Shown here: positions 22,101 to 32,521 of the stretch, one piece after another
Numbering within the stretch: position 1 is the stretch's first letter
Layout: each line of letters begins with the position of its first letter
NCBI RefSeq assembly: GCF_046774425.1
Contig: NZ_CP177248.1
Coordinates: 1 to 64,000 of the forward strand
Origin: Malacoplasma muris
GTDB taxonomy: Bacteria; Bacillota_I; Bacilli_A; Mycoplasmatales; Mycoplasmoidaceae
DNA length: 64,000 bases
Reading direction: 5' to 3'
Notes under the pieces: model-generated
What the model was told of the DNA's origin: nothing
Database searches by the model: none
Seen by the model: the letters and a program-made list of their open reading frames with translations, nothing else
Program-made: the position numbers and the translations under genes

Positions 22101-23477
22101 TCAAAAACTGCAGATATAGCAAGTATTAGACCTGAATTTTTAATATTTTTATATCATTTATATACAAATCCAAAATATAAAAATGATTTATATAGTATTA
22201 ACTATAATAAATTAGTTATTAATCCAACTGATGAACCATATACCTATATGGATTTCAATATTAAAAAAGTTAATGGTTTTGAAAAGGATATTGTAGACAA
22301 TTTAATTGCTACTGGAATATCACAAAATTCACTAAGATTAGATTTAAAAGATTCAAGTGGTAATAAAATTAATGATACTTTATTAGCCACAGATTGTTAT
22401 CCATTAATAATTAATGAATTTGCTAGAAAAAAATATTCATTAGAAATTGGTGATGAAATTCAAGTTGAAGTTTCAAATAGTGTTGATAGATATTCAAGAT
22501 CATTGCATGGCATCGACAGTAAAGTAACAGCTACTTTAAAAGTTGTGGCAGTTGCAGCTACATATCAAGGTAGTGAATTCTTTATAAGTCAATATGATGC
22601 AAATAAAATTTTAGGATTAGATATTAATAATTTTAAAGCAATTGTTCCAACAAGTCCTGAAATGATATCTAGTGAAATTAAGTATAATTTAACTGATGGA
22701 ACTACTTTACCAACTAAGAATGAATTTATCACTAATAGAAGTGGATTTAATGGAATATTTACTATAGATCAAAATGAATTAGTTGAAATCACAAATGGTG
22801 TTTCATTATATTCACCAAGTGGATTGTATCCAGCTATTGACAAATTTAGTTCTTCGCCGACATTAATAAGTGTTATTGAAAGCACAAATAATACAACAAA
22901 TGTATCTAATAAAACATTAATTTCACAAATATTAGGCAGCAATGAAATTGCAAATAAAAGTACAAATGAAATAATTCAACAAATAGCACAAATATTTGGA
23001 GAAAGTACTCAATTTACAATTGTATCTGAAGCAACTTCTCGTAATGCATTATTAAGTGTGTTCACAAGTGTTACAAATACAACATCTAATATTCAAAATA
23101 TTGTTTTATCTATAATAATAATTGTTTCATTAATTATTGTTGTAATTATTTCTGGAATAATTATTAATGATTCTATTAAACTTGCAGCAATTTTAAAATG
23201 TCTAGGATTGCGTGATAGTAAAAATGCCTTAACATTTTTATCTGTATACTTGCCTGTATTATTATTAGGGTTATTGATTGCAGTTCCATTTAGTTATTTA
23301 ATAAATACTATTTATGTAAATGTTATCTTTAGCTTTGCTGGAATATTACTTACTATTCCAATGATATGATGACATTATCTATTATCAACATTTGCAATAA
23401 TTGTTATTTTCTTATTATCATATTGAATTGCATGATTTAGAATTCATAATATGAATTTACCACAGGCAATTAAGTAG
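19146..23477 (+). CDS. Very large FtsX-type ABC transporter permease
   Basis: This 1443-aa membrane protein is one continuous frame once TGA is read as Trp (the second codon is TGA: MWTIIKSVLRFFKNSKL). One membrane segment near residues 17-36 is followed by about 510 extracytoplasmic residues. A first FtsX-type core is at about 555-690 (MTSFVLLLSIFVSIIIIKRF, then GIMQASGYRKREIIGAINF). Another membrane segment near 715-745 leads to about 550 extracytoplasmic residues, and a second FtsX core at about 1315-1435 contains KCLGLRDSKNAL. This is the duplicated layout of MacB/LolC-like permeases, enlarged as in other mycoplasmas. Its ATPase follows after seven bases. Likely jobs are lipoprotein or peptide handling or export; the substrate is unknown. 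Confidence 0.85.
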
Positions 23478-23484
23478 GTGTTTT

Positions 23485-24372
23485 ATGAATGATAAAAATA
23501 AAAAAAATACAAAAGATTCTTTGAAAAAAAGACAAATACAGCAAGAAAAAACTAAAAAAATTTATGCTGTAAATGATTTTGGTAATGAACTTACTAAAAA
23601 GGATATTAAGAAAATAATAAATGACAATAAACCACATAAGGGTCAAAAACAAGTTAATAACACTGAAGGAAATATTATAGAATTAACTAATGTTGAAAAA
23701 ACATTTACTAATGGTTATATTGCTAATCATGTTTTAAAAGACATTAATATCACTATTAAAGAAGGACAATTTGTTGTTATCTTGGGTAAAAGTGGTAGTG
23801 GTAAAACAACACTAATGAATATACTATCGGGATTATCAAGAGCAAGTTGTGGTAGCACAATTGTTGCAAACACTAATTTGATTAATCTTACAAATAGTGA
23901 ACTTACACTTTTTAGAAGATCAAACATAGGTTACATATTTCAAGAATATGGTTTACTTGGTACATTAACAGTTTATGAAAATGTCTTAACTGGCTTTAAT
24001 TTAAATAAGAAAAATAGAGATAAAAAAATTGTTGATGAAATTATAGATATGGTTGGTTTAACTTTATATAAAAATAAATTTCCAAGTGAACTTTCTGGAG
24101 GTCAGCAACAACGTGTTGCAATTGCAAGAGCAGTTGCTAAAAATCCAAAAATTATTTTTGGTGATGAACCTACTGGAGCTGTAGATTCACAAATGAGTAA
24201 AAAAATATTAACTCTTCTTAAAAAAATTAATAAAGAAAATAACACTACTATAGTAATAATTACTCATGATAAAAATATAGCTAAAATTGCAGACCTTGTA
24301 TTTATTATTTCAGATGGTCAAATCAAAGAAACTATAGTTAATAAGAAATCTTTAGATGTAAAAGATTTGTAA
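23485..24372 (+). CDS. ABC transporter ATP-binding protein (LolD/MacB type)
   Basis: This is a 295-aa ATPase. About 65 lysine-rich residues precede the nucleotide-binding domain. Walker A is GKSGSGKTT, the Q-loop is GYIFQEYGLLGTLTVYEN, the signature is LSGGQQQRVAIARAVAK, Walker B is IIFGDEPTGAVD, and the H-loop is IITHD. These match the LolD/MacB/FtsE group that works with FtsX-type permeases. The large permease ends seven bases upstream, so the two form one transporter. A good hairpin terminator follows. Confidence 0.92.
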   Translation: MNDKNKKNTKDSLKKRQIQQEKTKKIYAVNDFGNELTKKDIKKIINDNKPHKGQKQVNNTEGNIIELTNVEKTFTNGYIANHVLKDINITIKEGQFVVILGKSGSGKTTLMNILSGLSRASCGSTIVANTNLINLTNSELTLFRRSNIGYIFQEYGLLGTLTVYENVLTGFNLNKKNRDKKIVDEIIDMVGLTLYKNKFPSELSGGQQQRVAIARAVAKNPKIIFGDEPTGAVDSQMSKKILTLLKKINKENNTTIVIITHDKNIAKIADLVFIISDGQIKETIVNKKSLDVKDL

Positions 24373-24380
24373 ATAAAAAA

Positions 24381-24408
24381 ATCCATAAATTAATTATGGA
24401 TTTTTTTA
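24381..24408 (+). terminator. Intrinsic terminator of the FtsX-type ABC operon
   Basis: ATCCATAA (24381-24388) pairs with TTATGGAT (24394-24401), followed by a T run. Confidence 0.75.
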
Positions 24409-24483
24409 TTTAATAAATATTTAAAATTATTATGTTACTTAGTTATTTATAAGTATAGTAATATATTGTAAAAAGGATTTTTT

Positions 24484-24948
24484 ATGTATTTAATTGGCAA
24501 TGGTATAGATATTCATAGGATTGAAAAACAAAGCGATAAAACTATTCAAAAATTAGGTGGTGTTGAATTTAATTTAGACTACAAGGTAATTGCGCACTCT
24601 GATGGCGATATTATATTACATTCTATAAGTGATGCAATTCTTGGAGCATTAGCACTTGGAGATATTGGAAATTATTTCAAAGATACTGATGCTAAAAATA
24701 AAGGAATTAATTCTAAAATCATTTTAAAAAAATGTTTGTCTTTAATGCATAACAATAAATATAAAATTTCTAATATAGATATAACAGTAATTTCAGAACA
24801 TATTATTTTTGCAGATCATAAAGAAGCTATTGTGAATAAATTGAAAGATCTTTTAAATTGTAGTCATGTTTCTTTTAAAGCAACTAGATGAGAAGAGAAT
24901 AAATTATTTATCCAATGTAATTCATCTATATTATTAAAAAAATATTAA
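24484..24948 (+). CDS. ispF: 2-C-methyl-D-erythritol 2,4-cyclodiphosphate synthase
   Basis: This 154-aa enzyme cyclises the IspE product in the MEP isoprenoid pathway. The zinc site is DIH in GNGIDIHRI (residues 8-10) plus the histidine of LHSISDAILGAL. SDGDIILHSISDAILGALAL and GDIGNYFKDTD are the standard family blocks. One TGA (24889-24891) is Trp in KATRWEEN. ATG 24484 follows AAAAGGA. It stands alone between a terminator and the BMP region, far from ispE at 10106. Confidence 0.93.
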
Positions 24949-25171
24949 TATTAACATAATTGTTTTTTTGTGGTTTAATGGTAGTATTAATATTTAACTT
25001 TTGTTAAGTATATTTTTGCTATAGTTTCCTTTTATTTATTTAGAAATAAATTTTAATAAAATTTATATTTTTTACTTTAATTTTATTTTTTTGTTGTTAA
25101 AATTGAAACTTGAAAACCATTCTTTATGGATTTCATAAAATAAATTGAAAGGATTTTAATTATATAAATAT

Positions 25172-26803
25172 ATGAAAGCAAAGCGATATTTGTGAAAGAC
25201 TATTATTGGTTCTTTTATGGTAATAACACCAGCCATTGCATTAACAAGTTGTGGATCATCAACAAGTACAACTAAAAGTTTTGCAGAACTTGTTGTTTCT
25301 GATGATACATCAGTTTTAAAAGATAAAGCTTTTAATGAAAATACATATTCTGGTTGACAACGTTTTATGGTTTCAAGTGAAGTTAATAATGAAGGAGCTA
25401 ATCCTAATAAATATACTAAAGAAGTATTTAATATGCCAGATATTAATTCTAATAGTAAAGATTTAGATTTAGCTAAAGGCTATTGAAGAAGACCTGGTGG
25501 TTCTAGAGAAAATACTTATAGACAGATATTTAATGGTGGTGCTAATTTAATTATTGCACCTGGTTTTAATCAAAAAGAATCAGTAGAAATAGTCGCAAAT
25601 CAAAACAAAGATAAGGGATTTATTTTGCTAGATAGTAATGTAGATACAAAAAAAGGTAATTTTACAAATGTTGCTTCTTTTACATTTAGAGCTGAACAAT
25701 CAGGCTTTTTAGCTGGAATTGCAACAGCAGAATTTCTAAATGCTAACAAAGAAATTTTTAAAACAGGACAAGATGATGATGGGAAATTAAAAGTTGGTGG
25801 ATTTGTAGGACTAGCTTTTCCATCAACAGTTGATTTTTTAGTTGGATTTCAATCAGGGATAATTGCATATAATCTTAGTGTAGAAAACAGTAAAAATACT
25901 ACAAACAAAAAGGAAAAAGTTGAATGAGTGAGTTTAGGACCTAATATTTCAGATTATTCATCAGGAAGTTTTGGTACAGGTCAAGGTGATATTAAGTCAA
26001 AACAACTATTAATTACAGAAAAAGTAGATGCAATTATTCCAATTGCTGGACCACAAACATATGATGCAATTTCTGTAATTACTGGACATTTAAATAGACC
26101 TGCAATTGTTATTGGAGTAGATTCTGAACAAGAAAATAACTCTCAGTTACAAAAAGAATTAACTGATAAACAGTTAAATAATATGACATTAAAAGATTCT
26201 AATGGTAATCCATTAGGAAACAAAAATATAATACAGTTTTCAGCAATTAAAAAATTAGATGAAGCAGTATATAAAACACTAATTGCAATATTTAATGAAA
26301 AAGATCCAAATAATGCAAATTATAAAAACACAGTTAATCTTTTTTCTAATGATTCTGGAAATGATAAAAATCCAATTCAAGGTTTTGGATATAACAACAT
26401 AGGCACTTTATCTAATGGTACTGTTGGTATATCAAAAGCAGGTTTAGAATGAATTAAGCTATTCAATCAAAGTTGGGTTAATCAGGATAATAGTCTTAAT
26501 CTGAGTGAGTTATATAAAAATGAAGCATATGTAAAATTAGAAACTAGTGGCTTGTTATATAATGATAATTTATATAAATTAACTAATATAAATGAACTAA
26601 TAGATAATAAAGCAGTAAATGCAATTGGTCTTATTGATAGTACAAATAGAGTAGTTAGTGAATTAAAAAACAATAACCCTCCTGCAACACTAAATAAAAA
26701 TACTGATTCTCAATCTTTAAATGGTTCTATATGATCTTTGGAAAAAGGTAAAGTAAAAAATAGTAATACAGAACTACAAGAACTAAAAAAATATAGTATC
26801 TAA
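25172..26803 (+). CDS. BMP-family nucleoside-binding lipoprotein, copy 1
   Basis: This 543-aa lipoprotein is predicted to bind nucleosides for the ABC system encoded at 30533-34943. The signal peptide ends in the lipobox ALTSC (Cys27). BMP-family blocks include FRAEQSGFLAGIATAEFL, KVGGFVGLAFPSTVDFL and DAIIPIAGPQTYDAI. GFGYNNIGTLSNGTVGIS and an asparagine/proline-rich tail follow. In-frame TGA codons are Trp. Two related genes follow (one decayed at 26912, one intact at 28763). The nearest Shine-Dalgarno, GAAAGGA, is 18 bases from the ATG, which is long. BMP proteins such as PnrA, NupN and RnsB bind purine nucleosides; the ligand here is inferred. Confidence 0.88.
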
Positions 26804-26810
26804 TTTTCAA

Positions 26811-26849
26811 AAATATAAAATTTATATAAGTATAAATTTTATATTTTTT
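26811..26849 (+). terminator. Intrinsic terminator after BMP copy 1
   Basis: AAATATAAAATTTATA (26811-26826) pairs with TATAAATTTTATATTT (26831-26846), running into T residues. A TATAAT box at 26852-26857 follows at once and could have driven copy 2. Confidence 0.65.
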
Positions 26850-26911
26850 GTTATAATCCTAAAAACATTTTTAACTTTTTATTAATGTTTGAAATAAAAG
26901 AAGAAAAATTA

Positions 26912-28523
26912 GTGAAAAAAATAAAGAAATTATTAAGAACAAGCTTGTTAGTAGCTATAGCACCAATATCATTATTATTAATTACAAGTTGTAGTAATGA
27001 TGGTAGTCCAACTAAAAGTTTTGCAGAATTAGTTGTATAAGATGACACTGCTACATTAAAAGACAAATCTTTTAGTCAAACAACATATAATGGATGATAT
27101 CAATTTGTGACTTCATCTAAAGTAACAAATAAATTTTCTAATACAAATGAATATAATAAAGAGACTTTTGATATGCCAGATATTAATTCTAATAATAGAG
27201 ATTTAGAGTTAGGAAAAGGTTATTGAACAAGACCAGTCAATTATAATAGAGAAAATACTTTTAGACAAATATTTAATGGTGGAGTAAATTTGATTATTGC
27301 ACCAGGATTTAATCATAAAGATGCTGTAGAAAAAGTTGCCAGTCAAATGAAAGATAAAGGGTTTATTTTGTTGGATTCTGATGTCGATGCAACAAAGGGT
27401 GATTTTATAAATGTAGCATCATTTACATTTAGGGCTGAGCAATCAGGGTTTTTAACTGGTATTGCAACAGCTGAATTTTTAAATATGAATAAAGAAATTT
27501 TTGCCAATATAAGATAAAGGAGATAATGAATTAAAAGTTGGTGGTTTTGTAGGACAAGCAATTCCTACAACTACAGACTTTTTAGCTGGTTTCCAATCTG
27601 GAATTATTGTATATAATATAAAAATTAATAATGAAAATCCAAAACAAAAAATGTCTATAAAGTGGGCAAATTTAGGTAATGATATTTCAAGTTTATTCAT
27701 CTAACAGTTTTAGTGCAGGAGAAGGGCGCAAATTGCTTTAGAATTATTAATTAAAGAGGAAGTTGATGCAATTATTCCAATTGCTGGACCACAAACTAGA
27801 GATGTTATTTCAATTATTTTAGAAAATAATAAGCCAGCAATTGTTATTGGTGTTGAATCAGAGCAAGAAACAAATGATGATGTACAAAATCAACTACAAA
27901 AAAGCACTTAGGGGATAAAGTATTAAAAAATGTTAATGGTGAACCTTTAGGAAATTCCAATATATTACAATTTTCAGCAATTAAAAAATTAGATGAAGCA
28001 GTATATAGAGTATTAGTTTCTATATTCAATGAGAATAATCCAAATAATGTGTTAGAGGAGAACAATAATAATATTTCAGTGCATGGATTTGGATATAATA
28101 ATTTTGAAACATTAGCAAATGAAACAATTGGTGTATCAAAAGCAGTACTAGAATGAATTAAATTATTTAATGAAAATTAAGTTACAAGTTCTATTGATAT
28201 TTTGTTATTTAATCCAGATGGCGGAACATATGATAATTTTGTCTCTAATTTATTAGAGAATAAGGGATTAATGTATTTAGATGATATTTCTATTATAAAA
28301 AATATATCAGAATTAGATAATAAGAATTATGTTTCATCAAAGGTATTTCCTTATGACGATAATAGGGTTAGTTAGTCAATTGTTAGATAAGAGTCCAAAA
28401 CCAAGTTTAAATAAAAAAGAAAAATCAATTTCTTTAAGTGGTTCAATTTGATCTCTTCAAAAAGGAAAATTAAAATCTCAAAATTGCTATTCATTAGAAC
28501 CAAAAAAATACTCAGTTTATTAA
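26912..28523 (+). pseudogene. Decayed BMP-family lipoprotein, copy 2
   Basis: The reading frame starts at GTG 26912 with an intact signal peptide and lipobox (LLITSC). It meets an in-frame TAA at 27038-27040 exactly where copies 1 and 3 read VVSDDT, a Ser codon turned to stop. Frame shifts follow: near 27506-27520 after EIFAN, and around 27690-27740. Further stops occur in the matching frames (TAG near 27738, TAA near 28178, TAG near 28374). Recognisable BMP blocks remain throughout (FRAEQSGFLTGIATAEFL, AIIPIAGPQTRD, and an ending LEPKKYSVY). The multiple independent lesions argue against phase variation or sequencing error. Confidence 0.9.
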
Positions 28524-28621
28524 ATTAGATTTGTTTTTTTAAAAAATGATAGTGAAAAGTACAATTTTTATAGTTTAATTATTATAACTATATTTGGCAT
28601 TATTGCTAAATATTCTTTTGT

Positions 28622-28647
28622 TTTGATAATGATTATTATCATTTTTT
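28622..28647 (+). terminator. Possible terminator after the BMP pseudogene
   Basis: TGATAAT (28622-28628) and ATTATCA (28633-28639) form a perfect 7-bp stem with a GATT loop, followed by seven or more T. The stem is all A-T except two pairs, so it is weak. Confidence 0.4.
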
Positions 28648-28762
28648 TGTTTTATAAAAAATTTTTTATATTTTTGAATTTATTTATTTTTTTGTAGTTA
28701 AAATAAAATTGAAAGTCATTATTTTAGTGGTTTTCAAATATTTGTAGGAAGAATGAATAAAT

Positions 28763-30400
28763 ATGAAAATTAAAAAACATTTATGAAAATTTGGATTAGG
28801 AGCAATTGCTGTTGCAATTCCTTCAATTGCATTAACAAGTTGTGGAACTACTATTTCTAGTAAAACATTTGCTGAACTAGTTGTTTCAGATGACACATCA
28901 ACATTAAAAGACAAATCTTTTAGTGAGACAACATATAATGGTTGAAGAAACTTTATGATTGAAAGTAGTGTAACAAATCAATATGGTATTCCAGATCATT
29001 ATACAAAAGAAACTTTGGATATGCCAGATATTAATTCTAATAGTAAAGATTTAGATTTAGCTAAAGGCTATTGAAGAAGACCTGGCGGAACTAGAGAAAA
29101 TACTTTTAGACAGATATTTAATGGTGGGGCAAATTTAATTATTGCACCAGGATTTAACCATAAAGAAGCTGTAGAAAAAGTTGCTAGCCAAATGAAAGAC
29201 AAAGGATTTATTTTATTAGATTCTAATGTAGATGCAACAAAAGGTGATTTTACAAATGTAGCATCATTCACATTTAGGGCTGAGCAATCAGGATTTTTAG
29301 CCGGCATTGCAACAGCTGAATTTTTAAATACTAATGCTGATGTTTTTACAACAGGACAAGGAGATGATGGAAAATTAAAAGTTGGTGGATTTGTAGGACA
29401 AGCATTTCCATCAACAACAGATTTTTTAGCTGGATTTCAGCATGGAATAATTTCTTATAATCTTAGCATTAATAAAACTACTTCTAAAAATAGTGCTGCA
29501 ACAACAAAGAAAGAAGTTGAATGAGTTGGTTTGGGGAATATTATAGGAAATTATGCAGTGGGAAATTTTGGCCCTGGACAAGGAGTACAAATATCTCAAA
29601 AACTTATAAATGATGGTAAAGTTGATGCAATTATTCCAATTGCTGGACCACAAACATCTGATGCAATTGGTGTTGTTACTTCAGGTAAAAGACCTGTAAT
29701 TGTTATTGGTGTTGACTCAGAACAAGAAAAAATTACAGAATTAAATAAACCTTTAATTGGACAATTAGGAGGAAAAGCATTAAAAAATTTTGATGGTAAA
29801 AATATTGACAATCCACAAGTAATGCAATTTTCAGCAGTTAAAAAATTAGATGAAGCAGTTTATAAAACATTAGTTGCAATATTTAATGAGGCAGATCCAA
29901 ACAATCAAAATTACAATAATACAACTAATCCAGCATCTAATGACTCAACAAATGTGGAAACAGACAAAGCTCCAGTTCAAGGGTTTGGATATAATAATAT
30001 AGGTACATTATCTAATGGAACTGTAGGTGTATCAGAAGCTGGTTTAGAATGAGTTAAATCATTTAATTCAACATGATTTGGTGCTGATGGCAATCTTAAT
30101 TTGGAAGAATTATATAAAGATGAAGCATATAAAAAATTAGAATCTAGCGGTTTATTATATAATCATAATTTATCTAATTTAACAGATATAAATACATTAG
30201 ATGATAGTAAAGCAGTGCAGGCACCACAATTTATTGATAATACAAATAGAGTAGTTAGTGCATTACCAAATAATAATCCTCCTGCTACTCCAAATAAAAA
30301 AGAAGGTTCTACATCATTGAATGGTTCTATTTGATCGCTTAAAAAAGGTGAATTAAAACAAAAACCTGAATCTACTGAACCAAAAAAATACACAATTTAA
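28763..30400 (+). CDS. BMP-family nucleoside-binding lipoprotein, copy 3
   Basis: This 545-aa lipoprotein has lipobox ALTSC (Cys27) and is closely related to copy 1 over its full length. Blocks include KGYWRRPGGTRENTFRQIFN, GANLIIAPGFNHKEAVEK, FRAEQSGFLAGIATAEFL, and VDAIIPIAGPQTSDAIG. The upstream ATG at 28753 is out of frame and stops at once, so 28763 is the start; AGGAAGAA precedes it. A terminator follows and the ATPase gene of the same system begins 133 bases later. Two working binding proteins for one transporter would widen or duplicate substrate capture. Confidence 0.9.
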
Positions 30401-30415
30401 TTGTTAATATATTTA

Positions 30416-30450
30416 AATAAGAATTTATCATTGATAGATTCTTATTTTTT
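30416..30450 (+). terminator. Intrinsic terminator after BMP copy 3
   Basis: AATAAGAATTTATC (30416-30429) pairs with GATAGATTCTTATT (30433-30446) with one mismatch, followed by T residues. Confidence 0.6.
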
Positions 30451-30532
30451 AATATTTTGTCAAAAAATAAAAAATTTTAAAAAATAACAATAATTTACTT
30501 TATACTTTTTTATATATGAGTTGTGAGGGTTT

Positions 30533-32521
30533 ATGCCAAAAAAACTACCTTCTTTTGAAGAAAATAAAAAGCAAGATAATGAGAAACATAAAGATCATGA
30601 CTTGGTAACAGAAATGAATGTTAATTCTGATATAGCAATTAAGCTTTCTCATATTACTAAAACATTCTTAAATGGTGCAGTAAAAGCTAATACTGATATT
30701 AGTTTTGAAATAAAAAGAAATGATGTTCATGCATTAATAGGTGAAAATGGTGCTGGTAAGTCAACATTAACATCAATTATTTTTGGTTTATATGAGCAGG
30801 ATTCTGGTGAAATTTTTATTAATGGAGAGAAAGTTAAATTTAAATCAGCAGCAGATGCTAGAAGGCACAAAATTGGAATGGTTCATCAACATTTCAAATT
30901 AGTTGAAAATTACAATGTTATTGATAATATCATTCTTGGTGTTGAACCATCTAAATTTGGTTTTATAAATTATTTTCAAGCTAGAAAAAAACTTAAAGAA
31001 TTAATTGCTAAATATAATTTCAATATTAGGCTTAATGACAAAATAAGTGCACTAAGTGTTGGGCAACAACAAAAAGTTGAAATATTAAAATTGTTATTTA
31101 TAGATGCAGATATATTAATTTTTGATGAACCAACAGCAGTTTTATCAGATATTGAAATTAAATCATTTTTACAAATGATTCTTGATTTTAAGTCTATGGG
31201 GAAGACAATAATTATCATTTCACATAAACTTAATGAAATAAAAGAAGTAGCAGATAATGCAACAGTTATTAGACATGGTAAAGTAGTTGGTCATTATAAT
31301 GTTAAAAAATCAACAGTTAAACAATTAGCTGAAGCAATGGTTGGTAGAACGTTAAAAGAAATTCATAATACTGGTTCTACAAAATTTGGAGATGTGATTG
31401 TTAAAGTGAATAATCTTCCATTAGCATTGTTAAAAAACCCTAATGCAAGAGTTGGTATACATAAAACAACCCAATGGTTATTAACTAAATTGCATTGATC
31501 TTCTGTTACATTTGAAATTAGAAAGTTTTTTATAAATAATTTTGTTTGTTTGCCAAAATTTTGATGAGAGACACTTTTATATAAAACTAATATTTTAAAA
31601 GAAGAGCCAGTACTAAACTATAAATATGGAAAACAAGATAAATTAGATTTTGAAAATGAAAATATTTCATTAGAAATTAGAGCTGGAGAAATATTTGCAA
31701 TAGCTGGTGTTGAAGGTAATGGTCAATCTCAGTTTGTAGAATATATATCTGGATTGAAAAAAGCACCATATGGAACAGTATTTATTAAAAGACCTGTTAA
31801 GGAAAATAAATACAAAAATAAGAATGAAAAATTGGATAAAAAACTTTATGAAATAAGAACAAACTCTTTTGTTAGTTGAATGTTAAAGTTTACTAATAAT
31901 GATCATTTGTTGATAGATGATTACATTGATGTAAGTTATAAACCAATTTTAAAGAAGTATAAATGAGGTTTGTCATTTATACCAGAGGATAGACACAAAC
32001 ATGGTTTATTTTTAGATGAAAGTATAGCATTTAATACTGTTTCAAATCAAATGTATAAATGAAGTTACAATAAAGTTGGTTTTATGGATTTTGGATCTAT
32101 AAATCATAATGCATTAAAAGTTATTAATGACTTTGATGTTAGAGGTGTTGCTTCTTTACAAGATCATGCAAGAGGATTATCTGGTGGTAATCAACAGAAA
32201 TTAATTGTTGGTAGAGAAATGAATAAAAACACTGATTTCATAATTTTTACTCAACCAACAAGAGGATTAGATTTGGGAGCAATCGAATATATACATTCTA
32301 GAATTCTTAAATCTAAAGAAGAAGGCAAAGCAATTTTATTAATATCATATGAGTTAGATGAAATTTTATCTTTAGCTGATACAATAGCAGTTTTTAATAA
32401 AAATAAAATTTCTGGTATGGGAAGTAAAAAGGAAATGACTAGAGAAAAAATAGCTGAATGTATGGTTTCAGATAGTATAGCAAAATCAGAAGAAATAAAA
32501 AAAGGAGTGGATAATGTCTAA
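30533..32521 (+). CDS. Nucleoside-type ABC transporter ATPase with two nucleotide-binding domains
   Basis: This 662-aa protein resembles NupO/BmpB/YufO. Domain 1 (about residues 30-290) has Walker A GENGAGKST, signature ALSVGQQQKVEIL and Walker B ILIFDEPTAVLSD. Domain 2 (about 380-655) has a degenerate Walker A, AGVEGNGQSQF, signature LSGGNQQK, and FTQPTRGLDLGA in which Gln replaces the Walker B glutamate. That degeneration is normal for the second domain in this family. About 70 residues between the domains are poorly conserved. Several TGA codons are Trp. The downstream permease gene starts inside its last eight bases (ATG 32514), so translation is coupled. Confidence 0.9.

Noticed and set aside
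24960..25030. tRNA-like stretch GTGGTTTAATGGTAG
   Set aside because: It resembles a D-arm, but no T-arm (TTCRANY), acceptor pairing or anticodon stem could be found.
26912..28523. BMP copy 2 as a phase-variable or recoded gene
   Set aside because: Lesions are a TAA, several frame shifts and later TAA/TAG at unrelated sites without repeat tracts; decay is more likely than switching.
28622..28639. Fur-box-like sequence TGATAAT / ATTATCA
   Set aside because: The arms are four bases apart rather than one and a T run follows, in the spacer after a pseudogene; a weak terminator is the simpler reading.
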